Shown here piece by piece: positions 19,890 through 28,697 of a stretch of DNA of 64,000 bases. Below the pieces are notes generated by a model. The model was not told the DNA's origin. It did no database searches and was given only the letters and a program-made list of their open reading frames with translations. Origin of the DNA: an uncultured Bacteroidales bacterium (GTDB lineage Bacteria; Bacteroidota; Bacteroidia; Bacteroidales; Muribaculaceae). Both the position numbers and the translations under genes were made by a program. The first letter of the stretch is position 1, and each line of letters starts with the position of its first letter. Where the stretch lies: contig CACYRK010000009.1 of NCBI GenBank assembly GCA_902776835.1, positions 21,191-85,190 of the forward strand, given 5' to 3'.

Positions 19890-21635
19890 ATGATACGGAA
19901 AACACTCATAACGCTGGCGTTATCACTGATTTTCGGACAAATAGCAATAGCCGAAAACAATAAATGGCCGTCGACCACTGTGGCACAGGCCGACCATCTG
20001 GTTGCGCATTTCGAGCAAACCGAGGGGCAGTCGATCATGCTGCGCCTGGCAATCTGCGACAGTATGAAAGCGCTGGCGGCCCAGCATCGCGATGTGCCGC
20101 AAATCATGTGGCGCGCACTTTTTTGCGAGGCTGTGGTGCGCCACACCTTCGACGACCCGGAAATCTCGCAGCGCCTGCTCGACAAGGCCATGGGTATGGT
20201 CGACGGCCGCCGTTACGCTTACGACTACGGCCGCATCGAGGCCTTCAGGCGGTTCAATGCCGCGCTGTGCAACAAGGACGCGTTCACAGCTTTTCAGGTG
20301 GCGAAAGCCAATATTGAGAAGTTCACCCAGCAGCGCGACTTTGTGACCGTGGGACGCTATTACCAGTGTATTGGCATCATTTTCAACAACATGACCGAGA
20401 GTTCAACGGCAATATCCTATCTGAAAAAGGGACAGATGAACTTCAAAAAGTCGAAACTGCCCATCGCGGCACAGCGTCTCGACTGGGATATCGCAAAAAG
20501 TTATGTGGGAATGGGGCTGATCGACTCGTCGCGGGTGCTGATCGACAAGTTGCTGAAAAACAAGGCTTGGAATACCGACTCGCTGATGCAGATTCGCATC
20601 CACACCATCGCCGCCTACTGCGCTCCCGACTCGGTGACGCAGGCCTATCACATTGGGCGCATGTGGCAGTACACGTCGCAAAACAGCGACTCCACGCTTA
20701 TGATGCGCGGCTACACCAATATGGGCGGCTACCTGATTGGCTATGGCCACTATCGGCGCGCCATCGGCTATTACCTGCACGCTTACCGCTACATGAAGAG
20801 CCACAATCTTGCCAATTCCATGATGCCTTGCCTGTGTGCCTTGGGCGACTGCTATTACGCGCTGGGCATACCCGACAGCGCGGCAATATATTATAATGAG
20901 TATGAGCGTGTGCGGGTCGACGTGAGCAAGGCCAGCCAGATGAACCTCATCAAGTCGGAGGATTTCAAAAATCGCATCGAGGAGTATGAGAAGTCGCTTG
21001 CCGACATGAATCGCAAGGCGCGCACCGACCTCGTCATCACGGGCCTTATCATCCTCATTCTCATCGCTCTCACGGCAATCCTGTGGATGAGCCGGCAGAA
21101 GTCGCGCATCGCCCATCAACTTGCCGAGGAGCAAAACAAGCGCCTGTCGCAAAACTTGGAGATGGAGCAGTTGCGCAACAAGCAGCAACTCATCGAAATC
21201 GAGTTGCGCGACCGCCGCCTTGTCGCCGATGCCGTGCAGATGACCGAAAACGAGGCGCTCCTGAAGGGCATCCACAAGACCATCAACGAGGCTGCCGAGG
21301 GGCAGACCAACACCGCCGACGTGCTGCGTGAACTAAATTCGCAGATGCTTATGCACGCCAATAACATTAAGGAGTGGAACACCTTCGAGGCCTATTTCGA
21401 GAAGGTGCATCCGGGCTTCTTTGTGCAACTCAAGAAACGCTGTCCGCGCCTTACCGAGAGCGAGTTGCGGCTGTGCGCTTTCCTGCGTATGGGCATGACC
21501 AACGCACAGGTGGCGAGCATGCTGAATATCATGCCGTCGTCGCTGAAGAAGTCACGCTTCCGCATCCGCAAAAAACTTGAACTCGACACAGCCGATTCGC
21601 TCGAAGACACCCTGCGCAACATCAGCACTCAGTAA
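19890..21635 (+). CDS. membrane-anchored TPR protein with C-terminal LuxR-like HTH
   Basis: A 581-residue protein: signal peptide or N-terminal helix (ends IAIAEN), periplasmic tetratricopeptide repeats (residues ~40-350), one membrane helix (~375-397, LVITGLIILILIALTAIL), a cytoplasmic coiled coil rich in Q/E/R and a C-terminal helix-turn-helix. The last reads LTESELRLCAFLRMGM and later VASMLNIMPSSLKKSR, the LuxR/GerE-like pattern of recognition helix. This layout is a known Bacteroidetes one-piece sensor regulator in which periplasmic TPRs report to a cytoplasmic DNA-binding end. It is divergent from the dockerin-ended gene, a plausible target. Its ligand is unknown. Confidence 0.8.
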   Translation: MIRKTLITLALSLIFGQIAIAENNKWPSTTVAQADHLVAHFEQTEGQSIMLRLAICDSMKALAAQHRDVPQIMWRALFCEAVVRHTFDDPEISQRLLDKAMGMVDGRRYAYDYGRIEAFRRFNAALCNKDAFTAFQVAKANIEKFTQQRDFVTVGRYYQCIGIIFNNMTESSTAISYLKKGQMNFKKSKLPIAAQRLDWDIAKSYVGMGLIDSSRVLIDKLLKNKAWNTDSLMQIRIHTIAAYCAPDSVTQAYHIGRMWQYTSQNSDSTLMMRGYTNMGGYLIGYGHYRRAIGYYLHAYRYMKSHNLANSMMPCLCALGDCYYALGIPDSAAIYYNEYERVRVDVSKASQMNLIKSEDFKNRIEEYEKSLADMNRKARTDLVITGLIILILIALTAILWMSRQKSRIAHQLAEEQNKRLSQNLEMEQLRNKQQLIEIELRDRRLVADAVQMTENEALLKGIHKTINEAAEGQTNTADVLRELNSQMLMHANNIKEWNTFEAYFEKVHPGFFVQLKKRCPRLTESELRLCAFLRMGMTNAQVASMLNIMPSSLKKSRFRIRKKLELDTADSLEDTLRNISTQ

Positions 21636-21729
21636 CGCTCCGCTGTCGCTTCGCTGGGTTGCGGCAGCAACTCCCCCTCAAAGTTAGAGGGGGTGCCCCG
21701 AAGGGGCGGGGGCGTGTGTCCTCAATAAT

Positions 21730-21819
21730 CTAGTGGCTCTAGAAAATCTAGAAGTTCTAGAAGTTCTAGTGATTCTAGAAAATCTAGGGAATATAGGCTA
21801 TTCGAGTGATTGAGTAATT
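21730..21819. repeat. 9-bp-period CTAG array
   Basis: Ten 9-bp units, the first seven beginning with CTAG (ctagtggct, ctagaaaat, ctagaagtt twice, ctagtgatt, ctagaaaat, ctagggaat). The last three decay to ataggctat, tcgagtgat and tgagtaatt. The flank at about 21670-21720 holds CCCCTC/GAGGGG and GCCCC-gaa-GGGGC hairpins. The region separates the convergent regulator and Spy-like genes. Confidence 0.75.
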
Positions 21820-21830
21820 GACGGTGGGGC

Positions 21831-21868
21831 AAAAAAACTCCCATGTGAGGCTTCACACCTAACATGGG
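21831..21868 (-). terminator. terminator of the sigma-factor operon
   Basis: On the minus strand CCCATGT...ACATGGG (with inner AGG/CCT pairing) is followed by GAG and seven T. Confidence 0.7.
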
Positions 21869-21893
21869 AATCCAAAAAAATTAATTTTCAAAC

Positions 21894-22322
21894 CTATTTT
21901 TTCTTTCGTCCTTGCAGCATATTGCGTGCGAAGTCGTTTTCTGCCTTCTTGAGTAGGAATAACTGTCGTTTACTCAAGATTTTGGTGAATTTGGCGAAGT
22001 ATTTCGCCTCGATTTCTCCCTCGCGAACCTTAGCATTGCTCAGCGCTTCGGCGGCTTGCATATAGTCGGCGTCGCTGGGATTTTTTTTCTTTTCGACATT
22101 TCTCGCCAGCGAGCGAGCGTCGCGGTTGGTCTGGAAAATCTCCTTTTCCATGGCCTCGTAAAGTGGCATGAACTGCTGTTGCTGTGCCGGGGTAAGTCCC
22201 ACTTGTTCGATAATGAACTTGTGCTTGGTTTCAAGCATCTCGTTGGCCCATTGCGACCGACTTTGTGCGGTCATGGTCAGCAGGCTTGCTAATGTGGCGA
22301 GGAGTAGGAGAATGCGTTTCAT
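21894..22322 (-). CDS. Spy/CpxP-like periplasmic protein
   Basis: A 142-residue protein with a signal peptide (LASLLTMTAQS), then a single all-helical charged domain with LTPAQQQQFMPLYEAM, the LTxxQ-type motif of Spy/CpxP periplasmic chaperones. The tail is lysine/arginine-rich (MLQGRKKK). It is the last gene of a three-gene unit behind an ECF sigma factor and a membrane protein, so it is probably an envelope-stress output or sensor of that sigma factor (inference). Confidence 0.7.
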   Translation of the reverse strand: MKRILLLLATLASLLTMTAQSRSQWANEMLETKHKFIIEQVGLTPAQQQQFMPLYEAMEKEIFQTNRDARSLARNVEKKKNPSDADYMQAAEALSNAKVREGEIEAKYFAKFTKILSKRQLFLLKKAENDFARNMLQGRKKK

Positions 22323-22349
22323 AGTGGTGTGAGAGTGACGTGTTAGAAA

Positions 22350-22748
22350 TTATTTGTTAGCATCGATCTCCACATCCATTTGAACGCTGTCTTCGTAGGT
22401 CATAATGTCGTAGTCGCTGGCCACGCCGTAGTTCAAAAACTCGTCGGCGTTTTGCTCCATGATGATGCCCGGTGCAATCTCGCTCATGCGCTGTTGCGTC
22501 GACATCTGGTTGGTGGTGATGCCGGTGAACACCTTCATGGTGCACCACACGCCGGCAAACATGGCAGCCAGGTAGACATATGGCCTCACTCGCAGCCACA
22601 GCGAAGGCTTCTCGTTGACCTCCGTGATGGTGACCTCGGGAAGTTCTTGGGCCATACGGGCGTTGAACTCGGCGAAATAGTTCTCGGGAACCTTAAAGCC
22701 GGCGTCCTTGCCAATGCGTTTCAATATGTCTGGTTCTTCGTGTTTCAT
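22350..22748 (-). CDS. single-pass membrane protein, putative anti-sigma partner
   Basis: A 132-residue protein: a cytoplasmic N-terminal half (ILKRIGKDAGFKVPENYFAE), one membrane helix (YVYLAAMFAGVWCTMKVF, ~57-75) and an acidic periplasmic tail. It has no zinc anti-sigma motif. It is encoded 34 bp behind the ECF sigma gene, the place where Bacteroidetes anti-sigma or accessory proteins usually lie. I chose ATG 22748 (MKHEEPDIL). Function is by position only. Confidence 0.6.
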   Translation of the reverse strand: MKHEEPDILKRIGKDAGFKVPENYFAEFNARMAQELPEVTITEVNEKPSLWLRVRPYVYLAAMFAGVWCTMKVFTGITTNQMSTQQRMSEIAPGIIMEQNADEFLNYGVASDYDIMTYEDSVQMDVEIDANK

Positions 22749-22782
22749 TTCACTGTTTTTGACTCGTGGTAGTGCGAAAGGT

Positions 22783-23343
22783 TTAATCACTCTCTTCGAA
22801 AAACGCCTCAATTTTTTTCAGTGCATGATGGTACGACGCTTTCAGCGCGCCGACCGAAGTGCCCAGGATTTCCGACATGTCGTCGTATTTCATCTCGTCG
22901 AAGTAGCGCATATTGAACACCAGGCGTTGTTTCTCGGGCAGGGTGGCGATGGCCTTCTGCAGTTTCAGTTGGGCATCGTCGCCGTCGAACCACTCGTCGC
23001 TCTCGAGCGAGTTGACCAGGAATGAGTCATCGTCGTCGATCGACACCTGGTTCATCACCTTCTTCTTGTTGATGAATGTTATCGACTCGTTGATGGCTAT
23101 CTTGTAGAGCCAAGTCGACAGTTTTGCGTCGCCGCGGAAGTTGTCGATGCTGGTCCACGCCTTGATGAAGGTGTTCTGCAGCACGTCGTTAGCGTCGTCA
23201 TGGTCGACGACCATGCGACGTATCTGCCAGTAGAGAGAACTTGAATAGTGCTCAATCACCTGGCCGAAAGCGGCACGTGCGGTATCGGGGTGGTGCAGTT
23301 GCTCCACCACGGCAGCCTCGTCATATGTATTGCGTGATGCCAT
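22783..23343 (-). CDS. ECF-type RNA polymerase sigma factor
   Basis: A 186-residue sigma-70 family factor with only regions 2 and 4. Region 2 shows DVLQNTFIKAWTSIDNFRG and LSTWLYKIAINE. Region 4 shows LPEKQRLVFNMRYFDEMKY and SVGALKASYHHALKKI, a helix-turn-helix for the -35 element. Start ATG 23343 (MASRNTYDE) is chosen because the promoter lies directly upstream. It heads an operon with a membrane protein and a Spy-like protein. Confidence 0.92.
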   Translation of the reverse strand: MASRNTYDEAAVVEQLHHPDTARAAFGQVIEHYSSSLYWQIRRMVVDHDDANDVLQNTFIKAWTSIDNFRGDAKLSTWLYKIAINESITFINKKKVMNQVSIDDDDSFLVNSLESDEWFDGDDAQLKLQKAIATLPEKQRLVFNMRYFDEMKYDDMSEILGTSVGALKASYHHALKKIEAFFEESD

Positions 23344-23354
23344 CAGTGTGGGTA

Positions 23355-23387
23355 CAAAGTTACAAGTTATTTTCCTATAGCGACAAA
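23355..23387 (-). promoter_or_regulatory. promoter of the ECF sigma operon
   Basis: TTTG (23384-23387), a 21-bp spacer and TAACTTTG (23355-23362) on the minus strand. The TTTG is formed by the U-tract of the terminator next to it. The leader is about 5-10 nt. Confidence 0.7.
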
Positions 23388-23410
23388 AAAAATGCGCCAT
23401 AGGGCGCATT
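23384..23410 (-). terminator. terminator of the lipoprotein operon
   Basis: On the minus strand AATGCGCC-CTAT-GGCGCATT is followed by a long T run. Confidence 0.8.
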
Positions 23411-23454
23411 AATTTATTATTTTTAAGACTTTGCTGCGTTTTATTGCCGCTTAA

Positions 23455-24285
23455 TCAGGGGAACATGTTACCTTCGAAACTCACATAGTGCCCGTTGAGC
23501 GTCAGGTGGCCGGTGATTGTGCGGCCCTGGTCGGTGATTGTGGCCTCGACTTCGCTGGCTTTGTAGGCGTCGAGAGTGGCTTGGCCGCTCGCCGACACGC
23601 TCAGCGGTGTGATGTCGGTGCCCGTCAGGTGGTAACCGGTCTCGGTGATCTCAACGGTTAACTCACGGAAGTCGAGTTCGTTGATGACGGCATCGGCTGC
23701 GCTCAGAGCAAAGTTCTTGAATGCCAGCGTGGCTTTGTGGTCGGTGGGGTCGATAAGCATTCCATAATACATGTTGCTCGTGTTATACTCGGGCTTGTCG
23801 CTGGCGCTGGCGGCAACCTTTGTGCTGGTGACGTTATACAGCGGGGTGCTGGTGGCGTAAACCTTGTAATTGCCGTCGACCATAAACTCCATGTAAATCG
23901 AGCCGTAGTAGTCGACTTTGCCCGAGAGTGCGCTGATTTGGTGTCCTTCGGTCTGAATCATCGAGTGGCTGAAGGTGTAGATTGAGTTTGTGCCGGTGGA
24001 TTTCAGCGGCAGGTAGCCCGTTTCGAACTGCAGGTTCACCAAGTCGCTCAGTTTGATGGCCTGAATGGCGTTGAAACTCTCGGCGGGCGACTTAAAGTAC
24101 AACAGGCCATACGATTGATAGAAATATGGCGTGGTGTTTGCGCTGTTCACGTCCACGATACGGTAGTACATCATTGGCCGCGACTCGAGCGTCTGCTCGT
24201 CGTCGTCTTTGTTGTCGAGGCACGATGTGGCGGTGAGCGTCAGTGCTGCCAAGGCCACAAGCAGGGTGTGCTTAAATAATTTCAT
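23455..24285 (-). CDS. lipoprotein of unknown function, paralogue A
   Basis: A 276-residue lipoprotein with lipobox TLTATSCLDNKDDDE. The mature part is predicted beta-rich, with two similar halves. The first ends in YYGSIYMEFMVDGNYKVYAT; the second contains TGYHLTGTDITPL and HLTLNGHYVSFEGNMF. The same plan (repeat, dG-Y-V motif, second half with xGYxL) recurs in the genes at 24299, 25163 and 27722. I do not recognise a named family with certainty. It is the last gene of a three-gene operon and is probably outer-membrane anchored. Confidence 0.65.
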   Translation of the reverse strand: MKLFKHTLLVALAALTLTATSCLDNKDDDEQTLESRPMMYYRIVDVNSANTTPYFYQSYGLLYFKSPAESFNAIQAIKLSDLVNLQFETGYLPLKSTGTNSIYTFSHSMIQTEGHQISALSGKVDYYGSIYMEFMVDGNYKVYATSTPLYNVTSTKVAASASDKPEYNTSNMYYGMLIDPTDHKATLAFKNFALSAADAVINELDFRELTVEITETGYHLTGTDITPLSVSASGQATLDAYKASEVEATITDQGRTITGHLTLNGHYVSFEGNMFP

Positions 24286-24298
24286 CGTTGTGAGGTGT

Positions 24299-25126
24299 TT
24301 ACATACTTCCTTCCACGCTTATTTTTGTGCCGTTGTCGAGTTTGTATAAGGCCGTGAAAGTGTAGGTGTTAAGATTAATGTTCATGTCCATCTCGGTGAT
24401 GGCGTAGTTGTTGCCATACTGGTGGTTCACTGGCGTGGCACCAGCGGGCAGGTAGATGTGGTAGCCCACAGGGGTGTATTCAATCTTGAAGCCGCCGTAG
24501 GTCAGGCCGTCGGTCTCGGTGGGCGTGAATGCCACACCGGCAATGGTGATGCTGGCACCCTGATATTCGGGGTCGCTGTTCGACAGGTTGACGCTCACGT
24601 TGTAGGTTCCGCTGTTGTCAATGGTCGTCTTGCCGTCGGTGCTGGTAATGGTGCTGACCGTGGTTTCGAAGGGGATAGTCTCTTGATAACCATTCACCTT
24701 GTATACGCCGTCGATCACGTAACTCACCTTGCTGCGCGTGTAACCGCTGCTGCGTGTGTCGAGCAACGCGTGGTAGTCGCTGATGGTGTGGCCACCATAG
24801 TCGACCGATGCCACAGGCATGCTCACAATGTATCCGACACTGCCACTGCGCATCGTAAGGTCTTGAAGTTCGAAGTTGTAGTTCTCGTTGTCCTCCAGCG
24901 TCACGTTGCCGGTCATGTCGGTGGTCATCTTGCTGAAGTTCAGGAAGAAGGCGTAGGCACCTTGCTTGGCGATAACAAAATCGCCAGTGGCTGCGTTGCT
25001 CACATGGTTGAACACTTGCAGTCCCAGCGTGCCCACGTTGTTGCCGTTATTGGGCTCATCGTCGCCGCAAGCCGTCATGCCGAGCATCAGCGCGGCGGCA
25101 AGGGCCATGAATAATGTCTTTTTCAT
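24299..25126 (-). CDS. lipoprotein of unknown function, paralogue B
   Basis: A 275-residue lipoprotein: lipobox MLGMTACGDDEPNNGN, then a two-part beta-rich region (SKVSYVIDGVYKVNGYQ in the first part; EYTPVGYHIYLPAGATP and LYKLDNGTKISVEGSM in the second). It is similar in layout to paralogue A, which starts 13 bp downstream. Function unknown; surface or periplasmic binding is a guess. Confidence 0.65.
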   Translation of the reverse strand: MKKTLFMALAAALMLGMTACGDDEPNNGNNVGTLGLQVFNHVSNAATGDFVIAKQGAYAFFLNFSKMTTDMTGNVTLEDNENYNFELQDLTMRSGSVGYIVSMPVASVDYGGHTISDYHALLDTRSSGYTRSKVSYVIDGVYKVNGYQETIPFETTVSTITSTDGKTTIDNSGTYNVSVNLSNSDPEYQGASITIAGVAFTPTETDGLTYGGFKIEYTPVGYHIYLPAGATPVNHQYGNNYAITEMDMNINLNTYTFTALYKLDNGTKISVEGSM

Positions 25127-25162
25127 TGTTATAAATTGAATTTTAGTCTAAATTGTCAGTTG

Positions 25163-26017
25163 TCAATAATTGCTGCCAATGGCCACCACATTGATGTCGT
25201 TGAAGGTGAGGGGCGCCTGGTATTCGTCGCGTGTAAGCACGCGTCGCAGCGTGTAGTTGGCGCTCATTGTGCCCTCGGCGATGTCGGCGGTGAAGGTGAT
25301 GTTGGCGATGTGGTAGTTATCGGTGTCGATCACCAACTGGTTGTTGACCGTGTGGTTAACCTCGGCCGACACCATGGCTGCATTCAGGCGGTAGCCGTTG
25401 GCCAGGAGTGTCACGGGGATGCCTCGTGCGATGATCGACGTGTAATAGTGCGACTCCTTGCCGTTGTGCAGTTGCATGATGTGCAGCGTGGCGGTCATCG
25501 TTGCCGGGTCGATATCAATCTGATACATGCCGCCCAGATTCTGGGTGTAACTCGTGCCGTCGCTGTAGGTGAGTTCGCTGCGGGCTTGGGTGTAGTACAC
25601 CTCGGGCAGCGTGGTCATCACGCGGTAGCGGCCGCCGATGGTGTAGTTGGCAAAGATGGCTTGCTCGTTCATGTCGAGCAGGCCGGTGAAATTGGCCGCT
25701 GTGGATGTGCCGCCGCTCATGTGGTAGCGCCCGGCGTGGTCCTCGATGCCCGTGAGGGTAGCGCCGCTCACGCTCACATTGTCGAGCCCGGCGGTGCTCA
25801 GTGTGGCGTTGCAAGTGGTGCGGTCGCCGCTCAGCACCACCACTGTCGAGCCACTGGCTACGCTCATTGTGGAGTTTTGCGTGTCGACGATGTGGCTGAT
25901 GGTGTTAAGTCGCATTGTCACCTCGCGGTCGCGGGGAATCACGGGGTCGTCTTCGCCACACGATGCGCAACCCAGAGCCAGCAGGCCGGCAAACATGTAA
26001 ATCAAGTGTTTCTTCAT
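25163..26017 (-). CDS. lipoprotein of unknown function, paralogue C
   Basis: A 284-residue lipoprotein with lipobox LLALGCASCGEDDPVI. Two beta-rich halves: the first ends near YTIGGRYRVMTTLPEVYY and the second has LANGYRLNAAMVSAEV. It is the first gene of the three-gene unit. A TACCTTTG box lies at 26089-26096 on the minus strand, about 70 bp upstream, back to back with the BspA-type gene. Confidence 0.65.
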   Translation of the reverse strand: MKKHLIYMFAGLLALGCASCGEDDPVIPRDREVTMRLNTISHIVDTQNSTMSVASGSTVVVLSGDRTTCNATLSTAGLDNVSVSGATLTGIEDHAGRYHMSGGTSTAANFTGLLDMNEQAIFANYTIGGRYRVMTTLPEVYYTQARSELTYSDGTSYTQNLGGMYQIDIDPATMTATLHIMQLHNGKESHYYTSIIARGIPVTLLANGYRLNAAMVSAEVNHTVNNQLVIDTDNYHIANITFTADIAEGTMSANYTLRRVLTRDEYQAPLTFNDINVVAIGSNY

Positions 26018-26088
26018 TTTATTATCTCCTTATTATACTATTATAACCTAAACGAAAAGCATAACCTAAAATTATGCCATTTGCGCGG

Positions 26089-26096
26089 CAAAGGTA
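26089..26096 (-). promoter_or_regulatory. -7 box TACCTTTG of the lipoprotein operon
   Basis: TAnnTTTG match on the minus strand with no clear -33 element. Confidence 0.4.
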
Positions 26097-26142
26097 GTGT
26101 TTTTTTCTAACAACACCTTTTTTTTACATGAAAAACTCACGA

Positions 26143-26166
26143 ATACTGAAATATTCAGTATCTTTG
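26143..26166 (+). promoter_or_regulatory. -7 box with overlapping dyad upstream of the BspA-type gene
   Basis: The inverted repeat ATACTGAA-ATA-TTCAGTAT (26143-26161) overlaps the first bases of TATCTTTG (26159-26166). A protein on the dyad would cover the promoter, so it may be an operator. Confidence 0.45.
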
Positions 26167-26191
26167 CAATAACAATAATTCCAACCGAGAA

Positions 26192-27574
26192 ATGAAAAAA
26201 CAACTCTTCATTGTTTTGCTGGCTTGTTTCACGTTGGCCATGCATGCACATGATTTCAAGGTAAGTGGCTTGAAATATATTATAAATGAGGATGAACTGA
26301 CGGTCACCATTGTAAAAAGTTCGAAAAAGAAGGGCGAACTGGTTATTCCGCCAACCGTTTCCGACAACAATAAAACCTACGTGGTCACCACCATTGCCGA
26401 CGGGGTGTTTGCCGACAGCCCCGACGTGACCACCGTCATTGTCACCGACAATGTCACTACCATAGGCCGCGGAGCCTTTAAGGATTGCACGGGCATCACG
26501 AGCCTGACTTTAGGCAGTTCACTCGTGGCAATCGGCGACAGCGCGTTCAGCGGCTGCACAGCCTTGACCGATGTCGTTATTACCGACGCTGTCGCCAGTG
26601 TCGGCAAGGCCGCTTTCAACAACTGCAAGAGCCTGACGACGCTCACCGTGGGCAGCGCCGTCAACTCAATCGACGAAACCGCTTTTGCCGGATGCAACCG
26701 CTTGGCAACGCTGAATTGGAATGCTGCTTCATGCGGCGATTTCAACTCAAACTCCCCGTTCAACGGCCTTAATTCGATAAAAACGGTGACCATCGGCAAC
26801 CAAGTCGAGCGCATCCCGGCATGCCTGTGCACCAACATCTCTGGGCTGTCGACACTCACCATTGGCAACCAGGTGAAGACGATAGGCGAGAGGGCTTTCA
26901 ACGGCTGCGCGTCGCTGGAGAGCGTCAACATTGGCAACTCGGTTACCGATTTGGGCGTCAGAGCGTTTTTCGGCTGCAGTGGCTTGACCGACGTCGTCAT
27001 TGGCAACGCTGTGACTAAGGTCGGCGACTATGCCTTTGGCGGCTGTTACGCCTTGAAGAGTGTGACCATGGGCAACGCCGTCTCAATCATTGGCGAGAAC
27101 GCCTTCTTCGGTTGCCGCGGGCTCACCTACTTTGTTGTGCCTAACAGTGTCACAATCATCGGCGATAACGCTTTCGACGGATGCAACGGGTTGACGAGCC
27201 TCACCATTGGCCATGCCGTGACCACCATTGGCGCATCGGCATTCGGCGGCTGCACCGCATTGACAACCGTCAACTGGAACGCCAGGGCGTGTGTCGACTT
27301 TACCGAGCAGAATCACCCATTCCGTTTCCTCAATTCACTCAAGACCATTGTCTTTGGCAACCAGGTGAAGCGCATCCCGGCCTATCTGTGCTACATGAAT
27401 AGCGCGTTGACCACCGTCGACATTCCAAACAATGTGGCGGCCATTGCCGAGTGCGCTTTTGCCGCGTGCGACAACCTTTCAAGCGTCACCATCGCCAATC
27501 CACAAGCACTGATCGCTTCAAATGCCTTCGAGCGCTGTAAGAACCTCACCTCAATCCCCGGCCAACAACAGTAA
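26192..27574 (+). CDS. BspA-type leucine-rich repeat surface protein
   Basis: A 460-residue protein with a signal peptide (VLLACFTLAMHAHD), then about 15 repeats of the LRR_5/BspA type (TIGxxAFxGCxxLTxVxIGNxV). This family forms a right-handed solenoid used for adhesion by gut and oral Bacteroidetes. Two repeats are longer and near copies of one another (CGDFNSNSPFNGLNSIKTV and CVDFTEQNHPFRFLNSLKT), each followed by GNQVxRIPAxLC, pointing to an internal duplication. There is no obvious C-terminal sorting domain. The protein ends soon after the last repeat. Confidence 0.88.
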   Translation: MKKQLFIVLLACFTLAMHAHDFKVSGLKYIINEDELTVTIVKSSKKKGELVIPPTVSDNNKTYVVTTIADGVFADSPDVTTVIVTDNVTTIGRGAFKDCTGITSLTLGSSLVAIGDSAFSGCTALTDVVITDAVASVGKAAFNNCKSLTTLTVGSAVNSIDETAFAGCNRLATLNWNAASCGDFNSNSPFNGLNSIKTVTIGNQVERIPACLCTNISGLSTLTIGNQVKTIGERAFNGCASLESVNIGNSVTDLGVRAFFGCSGLTDVVIGNAVTKVGDYAFGGCYALKSVTMGNAVSIIGENAFFGCRGLTYFVVPNSVTIIGDNAFDGCNGLTSLTIGHAVTTIGASAFGGCTALTTVNWNARACVDFTEQNHPFRFLNSLKTIVFGNQVKRIPAYLCYMNSALTTVDIPNNVAAIAECAFAACDNLSSVTIANPQALIASNAFERCKNLTSIPGQQQ

Positions 27575-27589
27575 CGATTAATACACATT

Positions 27590-27641
27590 AAAGCCCCATC
27601 TGAGTGGCCGAGTTTCTCAGCCTCCCCGATGGGGCTTTATT
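27590..27641 (+). terminator. terminator of the BspA-type gene
   Basis: AAAGCCCCATC (27590-27600) pairs with GATGGGGCTTT (27628-27638), with a 27-nt loop that can itself fold. Confidence 0.75.
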
Positions 27642-27682
27642 GTTGTAGTATTTAGCCGGCCTAACCTCCAGCCAAAAAACTA

Positions 27683-27717
27683 TAATCTGTAATCTGTTAT
27701 CTGTAATCTGTAATCTG
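27683..27717. repeat. 7-bp tandem array TAATCTG
   Basis: Five exact 7-bp units (taatctg x2, ttatctg, taatctg x2) directly before the stop of the convergent lipoprotein gene. Confidence 0.8.
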
Positions 27718-27721
27718 TGTA

Positions 27722-28549
27722 TTACATGTACAGCGAGCCGCTGTCGGTGAAGTGCAAGTTGAAGCAGTCAAACTCAATCTGGTAACGCTTGTTCATCACG
27801 TCGACGTTGAGGATTAAGTTGTCGACCTGGCGCTCAGGCATCTGCACCTCGGTGCTGCCGTTCAGGAAGTAGGGAACGATGCCGGTGGCTTGGTAGGTGT
27901 AGCCGGTGGCGGTGGATGTGCCCTTGTCGAATGCTACGGGGATGCGCAGTTGCTTTTGCAGCGGCATAGCATCCACAAACTTGATGTTGTGGATGTAGAT
28001 TGAGAACTCGGTAGTGTTGGCGCCACCAATGAAGCGGTAGAAGCGCTCGCTGGTGGTGGTGAAGTCGGTGCGGCCGCCGCTCAGCGAGGTGTAGTTCTTG
28101 GTGTTGACGTAGGTCACCACGTCGAAACTGCCACGGCTTGACACAACCGTGTAGCGGATGTAGCACAGTCCATTCTCAAAGTCGAACGAGCCGGTGAGGT
28201 CGTTGATGGTGTAGCCCTCCATAGGCACGATGTTGGTCCCGCTGAAACTGATGTGGTTCGGGTCGTTGATGGTGGCACGCAAGTCTTCCATCTCAAACGT
28301 GATGTCGGGCATCGCGCTCACAAATTTGATATTTTGCATCTCGATGTCGACCTCGCGTTTCGCGTAGTCGATCTCGATGATTGCCACACAATCGTCGTCG
28401 CACATCAGGCGTCCACCTGCCGATGTCTTGGTCGTTAAATTCTTAAAGCCAGTCTTGAAAGTGTCGACAGGCGTAGGCTCGTCGTCGCCGCAACTCACGG
28501 CGCACAGTGCCATGGCCACGATGGCCATCATTGATAGGAATTTTTTCAT
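27722..28549 (-). CDS. lipoprotein of unknown function, paralogue D
   Basis: A 275-residue lipoprotein: lipobox AMALCAVSCGDDEPTP, then the two-part beta-rich layout seen in paralogues A-C. It carries an internal repeat (IEMQNIKFVSAMPDITFEM versus IYIHNIKFVDAMPLQKQL), which shows directly that each protein has two similar domains. I chose ATG 28549 (MKKFLSMMAI). It stands alone, separated from A-C by the BspA-type gene. A TAATTTTG box lies at 28587-28594 on the minus strand. Function unknown. Confidence 0.65.
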   Translation of the reverse strand: MKKFLSMMAIVAMALCAVSCGDDEPTPVDTFKTGFKNLTTKTSAGGRLMCDDDCVAIIEIDYAKREVDIEMQNIKFVSAMPDITFEMEDLRATINDPNHISFSGTNIVPMEGYTINDLTGSFDFENGLCYIRYTVVSSRGSFDVVTYVNTKNYTSLSGGRTDFTTTSERFYRFIGGANTTEFSIYIHNIKFVDAMPLQKQLRIPVAFDKGTSTATGYTYQATGIVPYFLNGSTEVQMPERQVDNLILNVDVMNKRYQIEFDCFNLHFTDSGSLYM

Positions 28550-28697
28550 TTTAAAGAATATATATAAATTTGTTTTTTTCAATCGGCAAAATTATCGTTT
28601 TCGCCACACTCCGACAATCACTAATTGTAGTGATATTTTGATGACCTGTGTTGGCCGTCAGTCATGCGGTAATCTTGCTGAAGTGTTTCTTAAATCA

